Positions 54,309 through 63,406 of a stretch of 64,000 bases of DNA are shown here, in pieces. Position 1 is the stretch's first letter, and every line of letters starts with the position of its first letter. This DNA is from Mycolicibacterium rutilum (GTDB taxonomy: Bacteria > Actinomycetota > Actinomycetes > Mycobacteriales > Mycobacteriaceae), in NCBI RefSeq assembly GCF_900108565.1, contig NZ_LT629971.1, forward strand, positions 3,658,001-3,722,000, in the 5' to 3' direction. The notes under the pieces are model-generated. The model was given only the letters and a program-made list of their open reading frames with translations. It was not told the origin of the DNA and searched no databases. The position numbers and the translations under genes are program-made.

Positions 54309-56105
54309 CTACAGACCCAGGTCGGCCTCGAACGCGCCTTCCTCGAGCCGACGCTTGATGGTCGTCAGGAAGCGTCCGGCGTCCGCGCCGTCGATCAGGC
54401 GGTGGTCGTAGGTCAGCGGCAGGTAGCACACCGAGCGCACACCGATCGACTCGTTGCCGTACTCGTCGGAGATCACCCGCGGCCGCTTGACGATCGCCCC
54501 GGTGCCCAGCATCGCCGCCTGCGGCGGCACCAGGATCGGGGTGTCGAACAGCGCGCCCTGGCTGCCGATGTTGGTGATGGTGAACGTCCCGCCGGACAGC
54601 TCGTCGGGTTTGAGATCACCCGAGCGGGCCCGCGCGGCGATGTCGGCGATCGCCCGCGCCAGCCCGGCCAGCGACAGGTCGCCGGCGTTCTTGATCACCG
54701 GAGACAGCAGGCCCTGCTCCGTGTCGACCGCGAAGCCCAGGTGCTCGGCGTCGTAGTAGGTGATCTCCTTGCTGTCCTCGTTGTAGCTCGCGTTGACGTT
54801 GGGATGCGCCTTGAGCGCGTCCACCACCGCGACGGCGATGAACGGCAGGAACGTCAGGTTCACGCCCTCGCGCTCGGCGAAGCTGTTCTTCGCCTTGGCC
54901 CGCAACGCCACGATCTTGGTCATGTCGACCTCGTGGGTCTGCGTCAGCTGCGCCGTCGCCTGCAGCGACTCGCGGGTCTTCTTCGCCGTCAGCTGCCGGA
55001 TCCGGGTGGCCTTCTGCGTGCTGCCGCGCAGGTGCGCGAGCGGCGACGGCGAGGTGTTGGCATCGGCCGGCGCCATCGCCGCGGCGGGGGCCTTGCCCGG
55101 GGCCTCGGCGGCCTGCTCCGTCGACGACTCCTTGCTCGACTCCGCCGCCGCGAGCACATCCTGCTTGCGGATCCGTCCGCCGACGCCGGTGCCCTTCACA
55201 GAAGCCAGGTCAACGTTGTTCTCCGCGGCCAACTTTCGGACCAGCGGGGTGACATACGGGCCGGAGTCGCCGGATGGCTGCGGGGCAGCCTCCCGCTTGG
55301 GCTCGGGCTTGGGTTCGGGCTTGGGTTCGGGCTTCGGCTCCGGCTTGGGCTCGGGTTTGGCTTCCTGCTTGGGCTCGGGCTCCGGTTCGGGTTCTGGCTC
55401 AGGCTCGGGTTCCGGCTCGGGCTCCTCGGCGGCCTCCGCACCGGCCTCACCGATCTGGGCCAGCTCCCCGCCGACCTCGACCGTGTCGTCCTCCTCGGCG
55501 GTGATCGACACCAGTGTGCCCGCCACCGGAGACGGGATCTCGGTGTCGACCTTGTCGGTCGAGACCTCCAGCAGCGGCTCGTCGACCTCCACCGAGTCGC
55601 CGACCTTCTTCAGCCAGCGCGTCACGGTGCCCTCGGTCACCGACTCGCCGAGTTCGGGCATCAGCACCGGAGTGCTCTTGCCCGACGACGACTTCGCGGC
55701 CGGCTTCTCAGCGGGCTCGGGTTCCGACTCGGTCTCCTCGGCGGCCGGCTCGGGCTGGGCCGAGGGCTCCTCGGCGGGCTTCTCCTCCTCGGCCGGCTCC
55801 TCCTCGGCCGAGTCGTCGGCGCCCTCGTCAGCGCTCGAATCGCCGCCCGAGTCGCCGCCGTCCTCGTCCGCGTCGCCGATCACCGCCAGCTCGCCGCCCA
55901 CCTCAACGGTGTCGTCCTCATGCGCGATGATCTTCTTCAGCACACCGGAAGCGGGAGCGGGAATCTCGGTGTCGACCTTGTCGGTCGAGACCTCCAGCAG
56001 CGGCTCATCCTGTTCAACCGTGTCGCCCTCTTGCTTGAGCCAGCGGGTGACAGTCCCCTCGGTGACGCTCTCGCCGAGTGCCGGCATCTGGACAGAGATG
56101 GCCAT
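54309..56105 (-). CDS. dlaT: Dihydrolipoamide acyltransferase (E2) DlaT
   Basis: E2 of pyruvate dehydrogenase (and, in mycobacteria, part of the peroxynitrite reductase system). 598 residues: two lipoyl domains (about 1-80 and 125-205), each with the lipoylated Lys in EVSTDKVDTEIP; Pro/Glu and Pro/Lys-rich linkers; E3/E1-binding domain (VTPLVRKLAAENNVDL, GVGGRIRKQDVLAA); and the catalytic domain ending LTYDHRLIDGADAGRF with the acyltransferase His. ATG 56105 follows GAGGAG. The second linker has a run of alternating Pro-Glu and Pro-Lys repeats and makes the protein somewhat longer than the tuberculosis enzyme. Confidence 0.95.
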   Translation of the reverse strand: MAISVQMPALGESVTEGTVTRWLKQEGDTVEQDEPLLEVSTDKVDTEIPAPASGVLKKIIAHEDDTVEVGGELAVIGDADEDGGDSGGDSSADEGADDSAEEEPAEEEKPAEEPSAQPEPAAEETESEPEPAEKPAAKSSSGKSTPVLMPELGESVTEGTVTRWLKKVGDSVEVDEPLLEVSTDKVDTEIPSPVAGTLVSITAEEDDTVEVGGELAQIGEAGAEAAEEPEPEPEPEPEPEPEPEPKQEAKPEPKPEPKPEPKPEPKPEPKREAAPQPSGDSGPYVTPLVRKLAAENNVDLASVKGTGVGGRIRKQDVLAAAESSKESSTEQAAEAPGKAPAAAMAPADANTSPSPLAHLRGSTQKATRIRQLTAKKTRESLQATAQLTQTHEVDMTKIVALRAKAKNSFAEREGVNLTFLPFIAVAVVDALKAHPNVNASYNEDSKEITYYDAEHLGFAVDTEQGLLSPVIKNAGDLSLAGLARAIADIAARARSGDLKPDELSGGTFTITNIGSQGALFDTPILVPPQAAMLGTGAIVKRPRVISDEYGNESIGVRSVCYLPLTYDHRLIDGADAGRFLTTIKRRLEEGAFEADLGL

Positions 56106-56265
56106 GTGATTGACTCCTCGCTCCTTTGAACGGTCGATCAGTGGTGCTGGGTCGATTGTCTTCACGCCCATCCTGTCACGTCCGGGCGCACAGCTCGCCG
56201 CAGACCGGCTGACCCGCGGCTCTGGCACTATCGAAAAAGGGGTGAGCGAAGGGAGCGCGGGCCGA

Positions 56266-56622
56266 GTGGGAGCCCTCGACATATTTCGCCGCAAACGCCG
56301 CGGCGGCAGGGGACCGGGTAACGACCCGGCCGCCGATCTCGACTATCTGCGCCACTGGGTCGCCACGCACACCGGAGTCGAGGCCTTCGTCGAACCGAAA
56401 ACCACCGTGACGGACGTGACCGTGGTGCTGGTCGCCGCCGACGGTGAGTGGACGCGGCGCCGGGCCGGCGGCGACGCCGGTGCCCGGAGGTTGTCCGACC
56501 GGCTCAAGATCCCCGTCTACGACGTCCAGAAGGTCGGCTATCCGCAGCGGATGCGTGACTACGACGAGCGCCGCCGCATCGAGCGCCGCCGCGCCCAACG
56601 CCGCGAGCTCGACGAGCGCTGA
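56266..56622 (+). CDS. Small basic protein of unknown function
   Basis: 118 residues from the GTG at 56266 (MGALDIFRRKRRGG; GAAGGGAG upstream; a GTG at 56242 is possible). The central region LDYLRHWVATHTGVEAFVEPKTTVTDVTVVLVAADGEWTRR is compact alpha/beta, and the C-terminus is very Arg-rich (DYDERRRIERRRAQRRELDER). No signal peptide or membrane segment. Similar small proteins with RRKRR starts occur beside dlaT in mycobacteria, but I do not know a function. It precedes ephD by 47 bp. Confidence 0.7.
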   Translation: MGALDIFRRKRRGGRGPGNDPAADLDYLRHWVATHTGVEAFVEPKTTVTDVTVVLVAADGEWTRRRAGGDAGARRLSDRLKIPVYDVQKVGYPQRMRDYDERRRIERRRAQRRELDER

Positions 56623-56669
56623 GCGCCTGTTACCGTGCCCGCGGTACCGCCCAGTCCCATGGAGGTGTG

Positions 56670-58439
56670 ATGGGGGAGATCGCCGAGCGCTTCGTCGACA
56701 GTACGGACGACGTCCGCATCGCGGTGTACGAGCAGGGCAACCCCGACGGTCCCACACTGGTGCTCGCCCACGGCTGGCCCGATTCCCACGTGCTGTGGGA
56801 CGGTATCGTGCCGCTGCTGACGGACCGCTTCCGGATCATTCGCTACGACAATCGCGGTGTGGGCAGATCGACTGTGCCCAAGCAGGTTTCGGCGTTCCGC
56901 CTCGGTCGCTACGCCGACGACTTCGCAGCCGTCATCGCCGCGGTCAGTCCCGGCGCGCCCGTGCACGTGCTGGCCCACGACTGGGGTTCGGCGGCGCTGT
57001 GGGAGTACCTCGCGCGCCCGCAGGCCGGCGAGCGCGTCGCGTCGTTCACCTCGGTCTCCGGCCCCAGCGCCGACCACGTCAACCGCTTCATCGTGGGCTC
57101 GCTGCTGCGGCCCTACCGCCCGCGTCGGTTCGCCCGGGCGGCGGCCCAGTTCGCCCACTTCGCCTACATGGCGGTGTTCTCGACGCCGGTCCTGGGGCCG
57201 GCGACGGTGCGCCGACGGTTGCGCCGCGGCACCCTCGACCGGCTGCTGACCGTACGCGACGGGATCGCCCCCGAGCGGGTGCACCACTCGCCGAACCTGC
57301 CCGCCGACGCGCTCAACAGCCTCAAGGTGTACCGGGCCAACTACCTGCGCTCGGTGTTCAAGGCGCGCAACGACCATTACGTCGACGTGCCGGTGCAGCT
57401 GATCGTCAACCTCGATGACCCGTTCGTGCGCCCGCACGTCTACGAGGACACCCACAAGTGGGTGGCGCGGCTGTGGCGACGCGACGTGGCCGCAGGCCAC
57501 TGGGCGCCGATGTCGCATCCGGATGTGCTGGCCCGCTCGGTGCGACAACTCGTCGATCACCTCGACGGCGCCGCGCCGGCCCGTGAGCTGCTGCGCGCGC
57601 AGGTCGGCCGCAAGCGCCAATACTTCGGTGACACACTGGTTTCGGTGACCGGTGCGGGCAGCGGAATCGGCCGCGCGACGGCGTTCGCCTTCGCTCGTGA
57701 AGGCGCCGAGATCGTCGTCAGCGACGTCGACGAGGGCACCGTCAAGGAGACGGCCGCGGCGATCGTCGCGCGCGGTGGCGTCGCGCACCACTACGTCGTC
57801 GACGTGTCCGACGCCGACGCCGTCGAGGAGTTCGCCGAGCAGGTCTGCGCCGAGCATGGCGTGCCCGACGTGGTGGTCAACAACGCCGGGGTCGGGCACG
57901 CGGGCCTGTTCCTCGACACCCCGCGCGGCGAGTTCGACCGCGTGCTGTCGATCAACTTCGGCGGAGTGGTGAACTGCTGCCGCTCATTCGGGCGGCGGAT
58001 GGTCGTCCGCGGCATGGGCGGGCACGTCGTGAACGTCTCGTCGATGGCGGCGTACGCACCGCAACAGTCCATGAACGCCTACGCGACCAGCAAGGCCGCG
58101 GTGTTCATGTTCGGCGACTGCCTGCGCGCCGAACTCGAACAGGCCGGTATCGGGCTGACGACCGTGTGCCCGGGCGTGATCGACACCAACATCGTGCACA
58201 CCACCCGCTTCGATGCGCCCGCCGGTAAGCGCGGCAAGGTGGAGTCGCGCCGTGCGCAACTCGAAAAGTTCTTCAATGCACGCCGTTACGGCCCGGACAA
58301 GGTGGCCTCGGCGATCGTCGACTCGGTGAAGAAGAACAAGCCGATCCGGCCGGTCGCGCCGGAGGCCCATCTGGTCTACGGCGTCGCGCACCTGTTCCCG
58401 CAGGTGATGCGCAGCACCGCCAGGGGACGCGTGCTCTAG
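56670..58439 (+). CDS. ephD: EphD: alpha/beta-hydrolase (epoxide-hydrolase type) fused to short-chain dehydrogenase
   Basis: 589-residue fusion. N-terminal hydrolase (about 1-300): HGWPDSHVLWDG oxyanion region, nucleophile Asp in VLAHDWGSAALWEYL, catalytic His in AAGHWAPMSHPDVL. C-terminal SDR (about 315-589): TGAGSGIGRATAFAFAREGA, NNAGVGHAG, VSSMAAYAPQQSMNAYATSKAA with the Ser-Tyr-Lys set. Matches M. tuberculosis EphD (Rv2214c), implicated in mycolic-acid epoxide metabolism. ATG 56670 with GGAGG four bases upstream; an adjacent GTG is too close to the site. A terminator follows. Confidence 0.93.
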   Translation: MGEIAERFVDSTDDVRIAVYEQGNPDGPTLVLAHGWPDSHVLWDGIVPLLTDRFRIIRYDNRGVGRSTVPKQVSAFRLGRYADDFAAVIAAVSPGAPVHVLAHDWGSAALWEYLARPQAGERVASFTSVSGPSADHVNRFIVGSLLRPYRPRRFARAAAQFAHFAYMAVFSTPVLGPATVRRRLRRGTLDRLLTVRDGIAPERVHHSPNLPADALNSLKVYRANYLRSVFKARNDHYVDVPVQLIVNLDDPFVRPHVYEDTHKWVARLWRRDVAAGHWAPMSHPDVLARSVRQLVDHLDGAAPARELLRAQVGRKRQYFGDTLVSVTGAGSGIGRATAFAFAREGAEIVVSDVDEGTVKETAAAIVARGGVAHHYVVDVSDADAVEEFAEQVCAEHGVPDVVVNNAGVGHAGLFLDTPRGEFDRVLSINFGGVVNCCRSFGRRMVVRGMGGHVVNVSSMAAYAPQQSMNAYATSKAAVFMFGDCLRAELEQAGIGLTTVCPGVIDTNIVHTTRFDAPAGKRGKVESRRAQLEKFFNARRYGPDKVASAIVDSVKKNKPIRPVAPEAHLVYGVAHLFPQVMRSTARGRVL

Positions 58440-58449
58440 CGGCGCCGAA

Positions 58450-58498
58450 ACCGACGTATTGGCGGGTTTCTGCGCGGAAAACCCGCCAAAGCGTCGGT
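58450..58498. terminator. Bidirectional palindromic terminator between ephD and pepB
   Basis: Arms ACCGACGTATTGGCGGGTTT (58450-58469) and its reverse complement at 58479-58498, 18 of 20 positions paired, 9-base loop. It lies between two convergent genes (stops at 58439 and 58512) and has AAA/TTT flanking the GC stem on both sides. Confidence 0.8.
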
Positions 58499-58511
58499 CT
58501 CGCGATACGAG

Positions 58512-60032
58512 TTAGCCGTTGGCGGCGATGTCCTCGAGGACCGCGAACATCGTGCGCGTCGGCACCCCGGTGCCGCCCTTGCCGGTGTAGCCCCACGGAC
58601 CGCTGGTGTTGTACGCCGGGCCCGCGATGTCGATGTGCGCCCACTGCACGCCGTCCTTCACGAACTCGCGAAGGTACGTGCCCGCCACCAGCATTCCGGC
58701 GAACCGCGAGCCGCTGACGTTGGCCAGATCGGCCACCGTGGACTTGAGGTCGTCCTTGAGTTCCTCGGGAAGCGGCATCGCCCAGGCGTTCTCGCCGACC
58801 GACTGCGACAGGCCGGCGACCCGGTCGCGGAACTCGTCGCTGCCCATCACGCCGGGCGTCCGCGCGCCCAGCGCGACGGTCTGCGCGCCGGTCAGCGTCG
58901 ACGTCTCGATCAGGTAGTCCGGGTCGTCCTCGCCGGCGCGCACGATCGCGTCGGCCAGGATGAGCCGGCCCTCGGCGTCGGTGTTGAGCACCTCGATGGT
59001 GATGCCGCCGTACTGGGTCAGCACGTCACCGGGGCGCTGTGCGGTCGACGACGGCATGTTCTCGGCCATCGGCACGGTCGCGATCACGTCGATCGGCAGC
59101 TTCTGCTTGGCGGCCAGCACGACGGTCGCGATCACCGCCGCCGCGCCACCCATGTCCGACGTCATGTGGTGCATGTTGGCGGCCGGCTTGATCGAGATGC
59201 CGCCGGTGTCGAACGTGATGCCCTTGCCGACCAACGCGACCCGCTTGCCCTTGCGCTTGGCGCCCTTGTGCGTCAGCCGCACCAGTCGCGGGGGACGCGA
59301 CGAGCCCTTGCCCACGCCGATGATCCCGCCGTAGCCGCCCTTCTCCAGCGCCTTCTCGTCGAGGATCTCCACCGACAGGCCGACCGCCTCGCCCAAAGCC
59401 CTTGCGCGGAGCGCGAATTCGGCCGGGAACAGGTGGCTGGGCGGGGTGTTGACGAGGTCGCGGGCGGTGGCGACCGCGGTCGCGATGTCCGCCGCGCGCT
59501 GGGCGGCCTGCTTCTGAGCTTTCGCGTCGGCGCTCAGCGCGACGATCTCGCGCAGCCCGGCGTCCTTGGGCGCGGTCTTGGCGCTGCGGAAGTCGGTGAA
59601 CCGGTAGGAGCCCAGGATCAGTCCCTCGATCGCGGCAGTGACGTCCAGGTCTGACAGCGTGGTCAGCACCGTCTCGGTGCCGTTCAACGAGCGTGCCGCC
59701 GCGCCCGCCGCCCGCCGGATCACGTCGGCGGGATAGCTGTCGCGCGGCTTGCCCAGACCGACCGCGAGCACGCTGGCCACCGGCAACGCCGGTGCGACGA
59801 CGCGGGTCAGTTGCTCGGCACCGCCCTTGGCGCCCAGCGCCTGCAGCGCCGCCTCGATCTGGCGGGTCGCGTCGCCGTCGAGGAAGGGGCTGGCCACCAC
59901 CTGCGCCGACGGCTCGTCGTCGCCGCCGCTGACGACCGGGACGATCAGCACCGCCGTGCCTGCCGTGCGCTTGGGCAGCGACGAACCGACGGTGACGGTG
60001 GGGGCCTGGTATCCGACGTATGCAGCGCTCAC
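58512..60032 (-). CDS. pepB: Leucyl aminopeptidase PepB (M17)
   Basis: Cytosolic dinuclear-metal aminopeptidase. 506 residues: metal-binding Lys/Asp in LVGKGITFDTGGISIKP, then SDMGGAAAVI, MPSSTAQRPGDVL, and the signature NTDAEGRLILADAI. Length fits the M17 family. GTG at 60032 (VSAAYVGYQAPTV) preferred over an in-frame GTG 21 bases upstream, by alignment with the mycobacterial N-terminus. Convergent with ephD. Confidence 0.94.
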   Translation of the reverse strand: MSAAYVGYQAPTVTVGSSLPKRTAGTAVLIVPVVSGGDDEPSAQVVASPFLDGDATRQIEAALQALGAKGGAEQLTRVVAPALPVASVLAVGLGKPRDSYPADVIRRAAGAAARSLNGTETVLTTLSDLDVTAAIEGLILGSYRFTDFRSAKTAPKDAGLREIVALSADAKAQKQAAQRAADIATAVATARDLVNTPPSHLFPAEFALRARALGEAVGLSVEILDEKALEKGGYGGIIGVGKGSSRPPRLVRLTHKGAKRKGKRVALVGKGITFDTGGISIKPAANMHHMTSDMGGAAAVIATVVLAAKQKLPIDVIATVPMAENMPSSTAQRPGDVLTQYGGITIEVLNTDAEGRLILADAIVRAGEDDPDYLIETSTLTGAQTVALGARTPGVMGSDEFRDRVAGLSQSVGENAWAMPLPEELKDDLKSTVADLANVSGSRFAGMLVAGTYLREFVKDGVQWAHIDIAGPAYNTSGPWGYTGKGGTGVPTRTMFAVLEDIAANG

Positions 60033-60049
60033 GGGACCCAACCCTAGCT

Positions 60050-61141
60050 TCACTGGCCGCCGAGCAGGTCGTAGGCCGTGACGGGCTCCTCGAAACCCTT
60101 GAGCGTCAACGGGTCCAGCTCGACGGCGGGCCGGTCGGGCAGCGCCGCACGGATCTCCGCGCCGGCCAGCACCTGGCCGGGCTCGGCGGCGCTGACCAGT
60201 CGGGCGGCCAGGTTCACCGGGGTGCCGAAGTAGTCGCCGCCGATCGCCAGGACCAGGCCGTAGCCCAGCCCGGCGCGCACCCGCAGGCCGGCCTCGCGCG
60301 CCCGCTCGTATCCCACCAGGTCGGCCGCGATCACCACGAGCTGTTCGGGCGACGTGGTCACCCACATCACCTCGTCGCCGATGAACTTGACCACCCGACC
60401 GCCGGCGGCGTGCACCACGTCGCTCACCTCGCCGCCGAACTCGACCAGCAGATCCGACAGCTCGGTCGGGGTGAGCCGCTGGGTCATCGCGGTGAAGCCC
60501 GACAGGTCGGCGAAGCCGACGCCGCAGGTCACGCTGGCCGACGCGTCGTGGATGACGTTCTCGAAGTACGCCCGCGCGCTGGTGATGTGATGGCGCCAGA
60601 CGGAGTCCATCAGGGCCGAGATGCCGGGGATCAGCTCGGCGACCGACCGGTAGGCGCGGGCGGTGGTGAGTTCGTCGTGGGTGTGTGTCATCAGCAGGTT
60701 CGGTTCCGCGATCCGGATCATCGTCGAGCTGGCCTCGGCCAGCCGCGCCATCGTCGCGCCGACGATGCGCACGAAGTTCAGCGCCGCCTCGGGGCCGGCC
60801 GTCGCGGTGATCGAGCGCCACGACCGCAGCGCGTCGACGTCGGCGTCGCTGAGCGCGGGCGCGTCCGGGTCGGACACCGGCAGGCCCAGGGCCCGCCAAA
60901 CCTGGGTGAGGTCGTCGACCGGCACGCCCAGCTGCTCGGCGGCGGCGCGCAGGCTCAGCGTCGGCCGGCCCGACCACTGCAGCGCGTCGCCGGCCAGCCC
61001 GAACAGCCGGCCCCGGCGTTCGGCCTCCACCATCTCCTCGGCGGTGAACCCCAGCGAGTCCAGATACTCGATCAGCGCCGCCCGCCGGTGCGCGTCGACC
61101 ACCCCCGCGGCGTGCAGCGCGTCGAGGTCGACCACCCGCAC
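60050..61141 (-). CDS. Class III adenylate cyclase (Rv2212-type)
   Basis: 363 residues; makes cAMP. C-terminal catalytic domain (about 185-363): metal Asp in VGFADLSGFTAMTQRL, KFIGDEVMWVT, and GGDYFGTPVNLAARL near the transition-state residues. The N-terminal part (DLDALHAAGVVDAHRRAALIEYL, LSLRAAAEQLGVPVDDL) is the pH/fatty-acid-sensing-type regulatory helix region known in this class. GTG at 61141 or 61135; only 40 bp from divergent gcvT. No membrane segment, so soluble. Confidence 0.9.
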   Translation of the reverse strand: MRVVDLDALHAAGVVDAHRRAALIEYLDSLGFTAEEMVEAERRGRLFGLAGDALQWSGRPTLSLRAAAEQLGVPVDDLTQVWRALGLPVSDPDAPALSDADVDALRSWRSITATAGPEAALNFVRIVGATMARLAEASSTMIRIAEPNLLMTHTHDELTTARAYRSVAELIPGISALMDSVWRHHITSARAYFENVIHDASASVTCGVGFADLSGFTAMTQRLTPTELSDLLVEFGGEVSDVVHAAGGRVVKFIGDEVMWVTTSPEQLVVIAADLVGYERAREAGLRVRAGLGYGLVLAIGGDYFGTPVNLAARLVSAAEPGQVLAGAEIRAALPDRPAVELDPLTLKGFEEPVTAYDLLGGQ

Positions 61142-61181
61142 AAGTGTGCCAACCGGGGCCGCCGCATTAGGGTGGTTCGGC

Positions 61182-62276
61182 GTGACCGACGTGTTGAAGG
61201 GCCCGCTGGAAGACCGCCACCGCGAACTGGGCGCGAACTTCGCCGAATTCGGCGGTTGGCTGATGCCGGTCTCGTACGCCGGCACGGTCAGCGAGCACAC
61301 CGCGACCCGGACCACCGTCGGCTTGTTCGACGTCAGCCATCTGGGCAAAGCGCTGGTGCGCGGGCCCGGCGCCGCCGAGTACGTCAACTCCGCGCTGACC
61401 AACGACCTTCGCCGGATCGGACCGGGCAAGGCGCAATACACGTTGTGCTGCAACGCTTCCGGTGGCGTGATTGACGACCTGATCGCCTACTACGTCGCCG
61501 ACGACGAGGTCTTCCTGGTGCCCAACGCCGCCAACACCGCAGCCGTCGTCGCGGCGCTGCAGCAGCGGGCCCCGGCCGGGCTGACGATCACCGACGAGCA
61601 CCGGTCCTACGCCGTGCTGGCCGTGCAGGGACCGAAGTCGGCGGAGGTGGTCGGCGGGCTGGGGCTGCCGACCGACATGGATTACATGGGCTACGCCGAC
61701 GCCGAGTTCGCCGGCGTTCCCGTGCGGGTGTGCCGCACCGGCTACACCGGCGAGCACGGCTACGAGCTGCTGCCGCCGTGGGACTCCGCCGGCGTCGTGT
61801 TCGATGCGCTGGTCGAGAAGGTGAGCGCCGCCGGCGGCGAGCTGGCCGGTCTGGGCGCCCGCGACACGTTGCGCACCGAGATGGGCTATCCGCTGCACGG
61901 GCACGAACTCTCGCCGGACTTCTCCCCGCTGCAGGCGCGTTGCGGGTGGGCCATCGGCTGGAAGAAGGACGCGTTCTGGGGGCGCGACGTGCTGCTGGCC
62001 GAGAAGGAGTCCGGACCGCCGCGGCTGCTGCGCGGGCTCAAGGCCGTCGGCCGCGGAGTGTTGCGGGCCGACCTGACCGTGCTCGACGGTGACCGGCCGG
62101 TCGGGGTGACGACGTCGGGAACCTTCTCTCCCACATTGAAGATCGGGATCGGGCTCGCGCTCATCGACACCGCCGCCGACATCGCCGACGGCCAGCGCGT
62201 CACCGTCGACGTCCGCGGCCGGGCGGTCGAGTGCGAGGTGGTCAAGCCCCCGTTCGTCGCGGCGAAAACTCGTTAG
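61182..62276 (+). CDS. gcvT: Aminomethyltransferase GcvT (glycine cleavage T protein)
   Basis: Releases ammonia and transfers the methylene of glycine to tetrahydrofolate. 364 residues: FGGWLMPVSYAGTVSEHTATR, GLFDVSHLGKALVRG, GYTGEHGYELL, GARDTLRTEMGYPLHGHEL, and C-terminal VTTSGTFSPTLKIGIGLA. GTG start at 61182. Requires lipoylated H protein, connecting it to lipA/lipB. No glycine riboswitch can fit in the 40-bp upstream gap. Confidence 0.95.
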   Translation: MTDVLKGPLEDRHRELGANFAEFGGWLMPVSYAGTVSEHTATRTTVGLFDVSHLGKALVRGPGAAEYVNSALTNDLRRIGPGKAQYTLCCNASGGVIDDLIAYYVADDEVFLVPNAANTAAVVAALQQRAPAGLTITDEHRSYAVLAVQGPKSAEVVGGLGLPTDMDYMGYADAEFAGVPVRVCRTGYTGEHGYELLPPWDSAGVVFDALVEKVSAAGGELAGLGARDTLRTEMGYPLHGHELSPDFSPLQARCGWAIGWKKDAFWGRDVLLAEKESGPPRLLRGLKAVGRGVLRADLTVLDGDRPVGVTTSGTFSPTLKIGIGLALIDTAADIADGQRVTVDVRGRAVECEVVKPPFVAAKTR

Positions 62277-62299
62277 CACCCCGGATATACAATCGGTTT

Positions 62300-63406
62300 A
62301 TGACTGACGGCCCCCTCGAGTTCACGGTTGAGCACAATGCGAACCGGGCGAGCGATGAGGTACGGGCGTCGATTCTGGCGAACCCCGGATTCGGTCAGTT
62401 CCACACCGACCACATGGTGTCGATCGACTACACCGAGGGCAGGGGCTGGCACGACGCCCGGGTGATCCCGTACGGCCCCATCGAACTCGATCCGTCGGCG
62501 ATCGTGCTGCACTACGCGCAGGAGATCTTCGAGGGCCTGAAGGCCTACCGGTGGGCCGACGGTTCCGTCGTGTCGTTCCGGCCCGAGGCCAACGCCGCGC
62601 GGCTGCGCCTGTCGGCGCGTCGGCTGGCGATCCCGGAGCTGCCCGAGGAAGTGTTCATCGAGTCGCTGCGCCAGCTGATCGCCATCGACCAGCAGTGGGT
62701 GCCGCCGGCCGGTGGCGAGGAGTCGCTGTATTTGCGGCCGTTCGTGATCGCCACCGAACCCGGCCTCGGGGTGCGGCCCGCGACGCAGTACCGCTACCTG
62801 GTGATCGCCTCACCGGCGGGCGCCTATTTCAAGGGCGGGATCAAACCGGTCAGCGTGTGGCTCTCCACCGAGTACGTGCGCGCCTGCCCGGGCGGCACCG
62901 GCGCGGCCAAGTTCGGCGGCAACTACGCCGCGTCGCTGCTGGCGCAGGCCCAGGCCGCCGACAACGACTGCGACCAGGTGGTGTGGCTGGACGCCGCCGA
63001 GCGTCGCTATGTCGAAGAGATGGGCGGGATGAACCTGTTCTTCGTGTTCGGCAGCGGCGGCTCCGCGCGGCTGGTGACCCCGGAGCTGAGCGGGTCCATC
63101 CTGCCGGGCGTGACGCGGGACTCCTTGCTGCAGTTGGCATCTGACGCCGGATTCGCGGTCGAGGAGCGGAAGATCGACGTCGACGAGTGGCAGAAGAAGG
63201 CGGCCGCCGGCGAGATCACCGAGGTGTTCGCCTGCGGGACGGCCGCGGTCATCACCCCGGTCGCGCGGGTCAAGCACGCCGAGGGCGAGTTCACCATCGC
63301 CGACGGCGGGCCGGGCGAGATCACGATGGCGCTGCGCGACACCCTGACGGGGATCCAGCGCGGCACGTTCGCCGACACCCACGGCTGGATGGCGCGGCTG
63401 AGCTAG
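62300..63406 (+). CDS. ilvE: Branched-chain amino acid aminotransferase IlvE
   Basis: PLP fold-type IV transaminase for Leu, Ile and Val. 368 residues, the standard mycobacterial length. Landmarks: VIPYGPIELDPSAIVLHYAQEIFEGLKAYRW, PLP Lys in GTGAAKFGGNYAASL, EEMGGMNLFFVF, and LSGSILPGVTRDSLLQLA. ATG at 62300, 23 bp after gcvT on the same strand. 4-bp overlap with convergent cobS. Confidence 0.96.
   Translation: MTDGPLEFTVEHNANRASDEVRASILANPGFGQFHTDHMVSIDYTEGRGWHDARVIPYGPIELDPSAIVLHYAQEIFEGLKAYRWADGSVVSFRPEANAARLRLSARRLAIPELPEEVFIESLRQLIAIDQQWVPPAGGEESLYLRPFVIATEPGLGVRPATQYRYLVIASPAGAYFKGGIKPVSVWLSTEYVRACPGGTGAAKFGGNYAASLLAQAQAADNDCDQVVWLDAAERRYVEEMGGMNLFFVFGSGGSARLVTPELSGSILPGVTRDSLLQLASDAGFAVEERKIDVDEWQKKAAAGEITEVFACGTAAVITPVARVKHAEGEFTIADGGPGEITMALRDTLTGIQRGTFADTHGWMARLS

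Noticed and set aside
54793..56109. 438-codon Ser-rich plus-strand frame
   Set aside because: Antisense of the repetitive linkers and lipoyl domains of dlaT.
61142..61181. Glycine riboswitch ahead of gcvT
   Set aside because: Only 40 bp separate gcvT from the divergent cyclase, too short for the aptamer.
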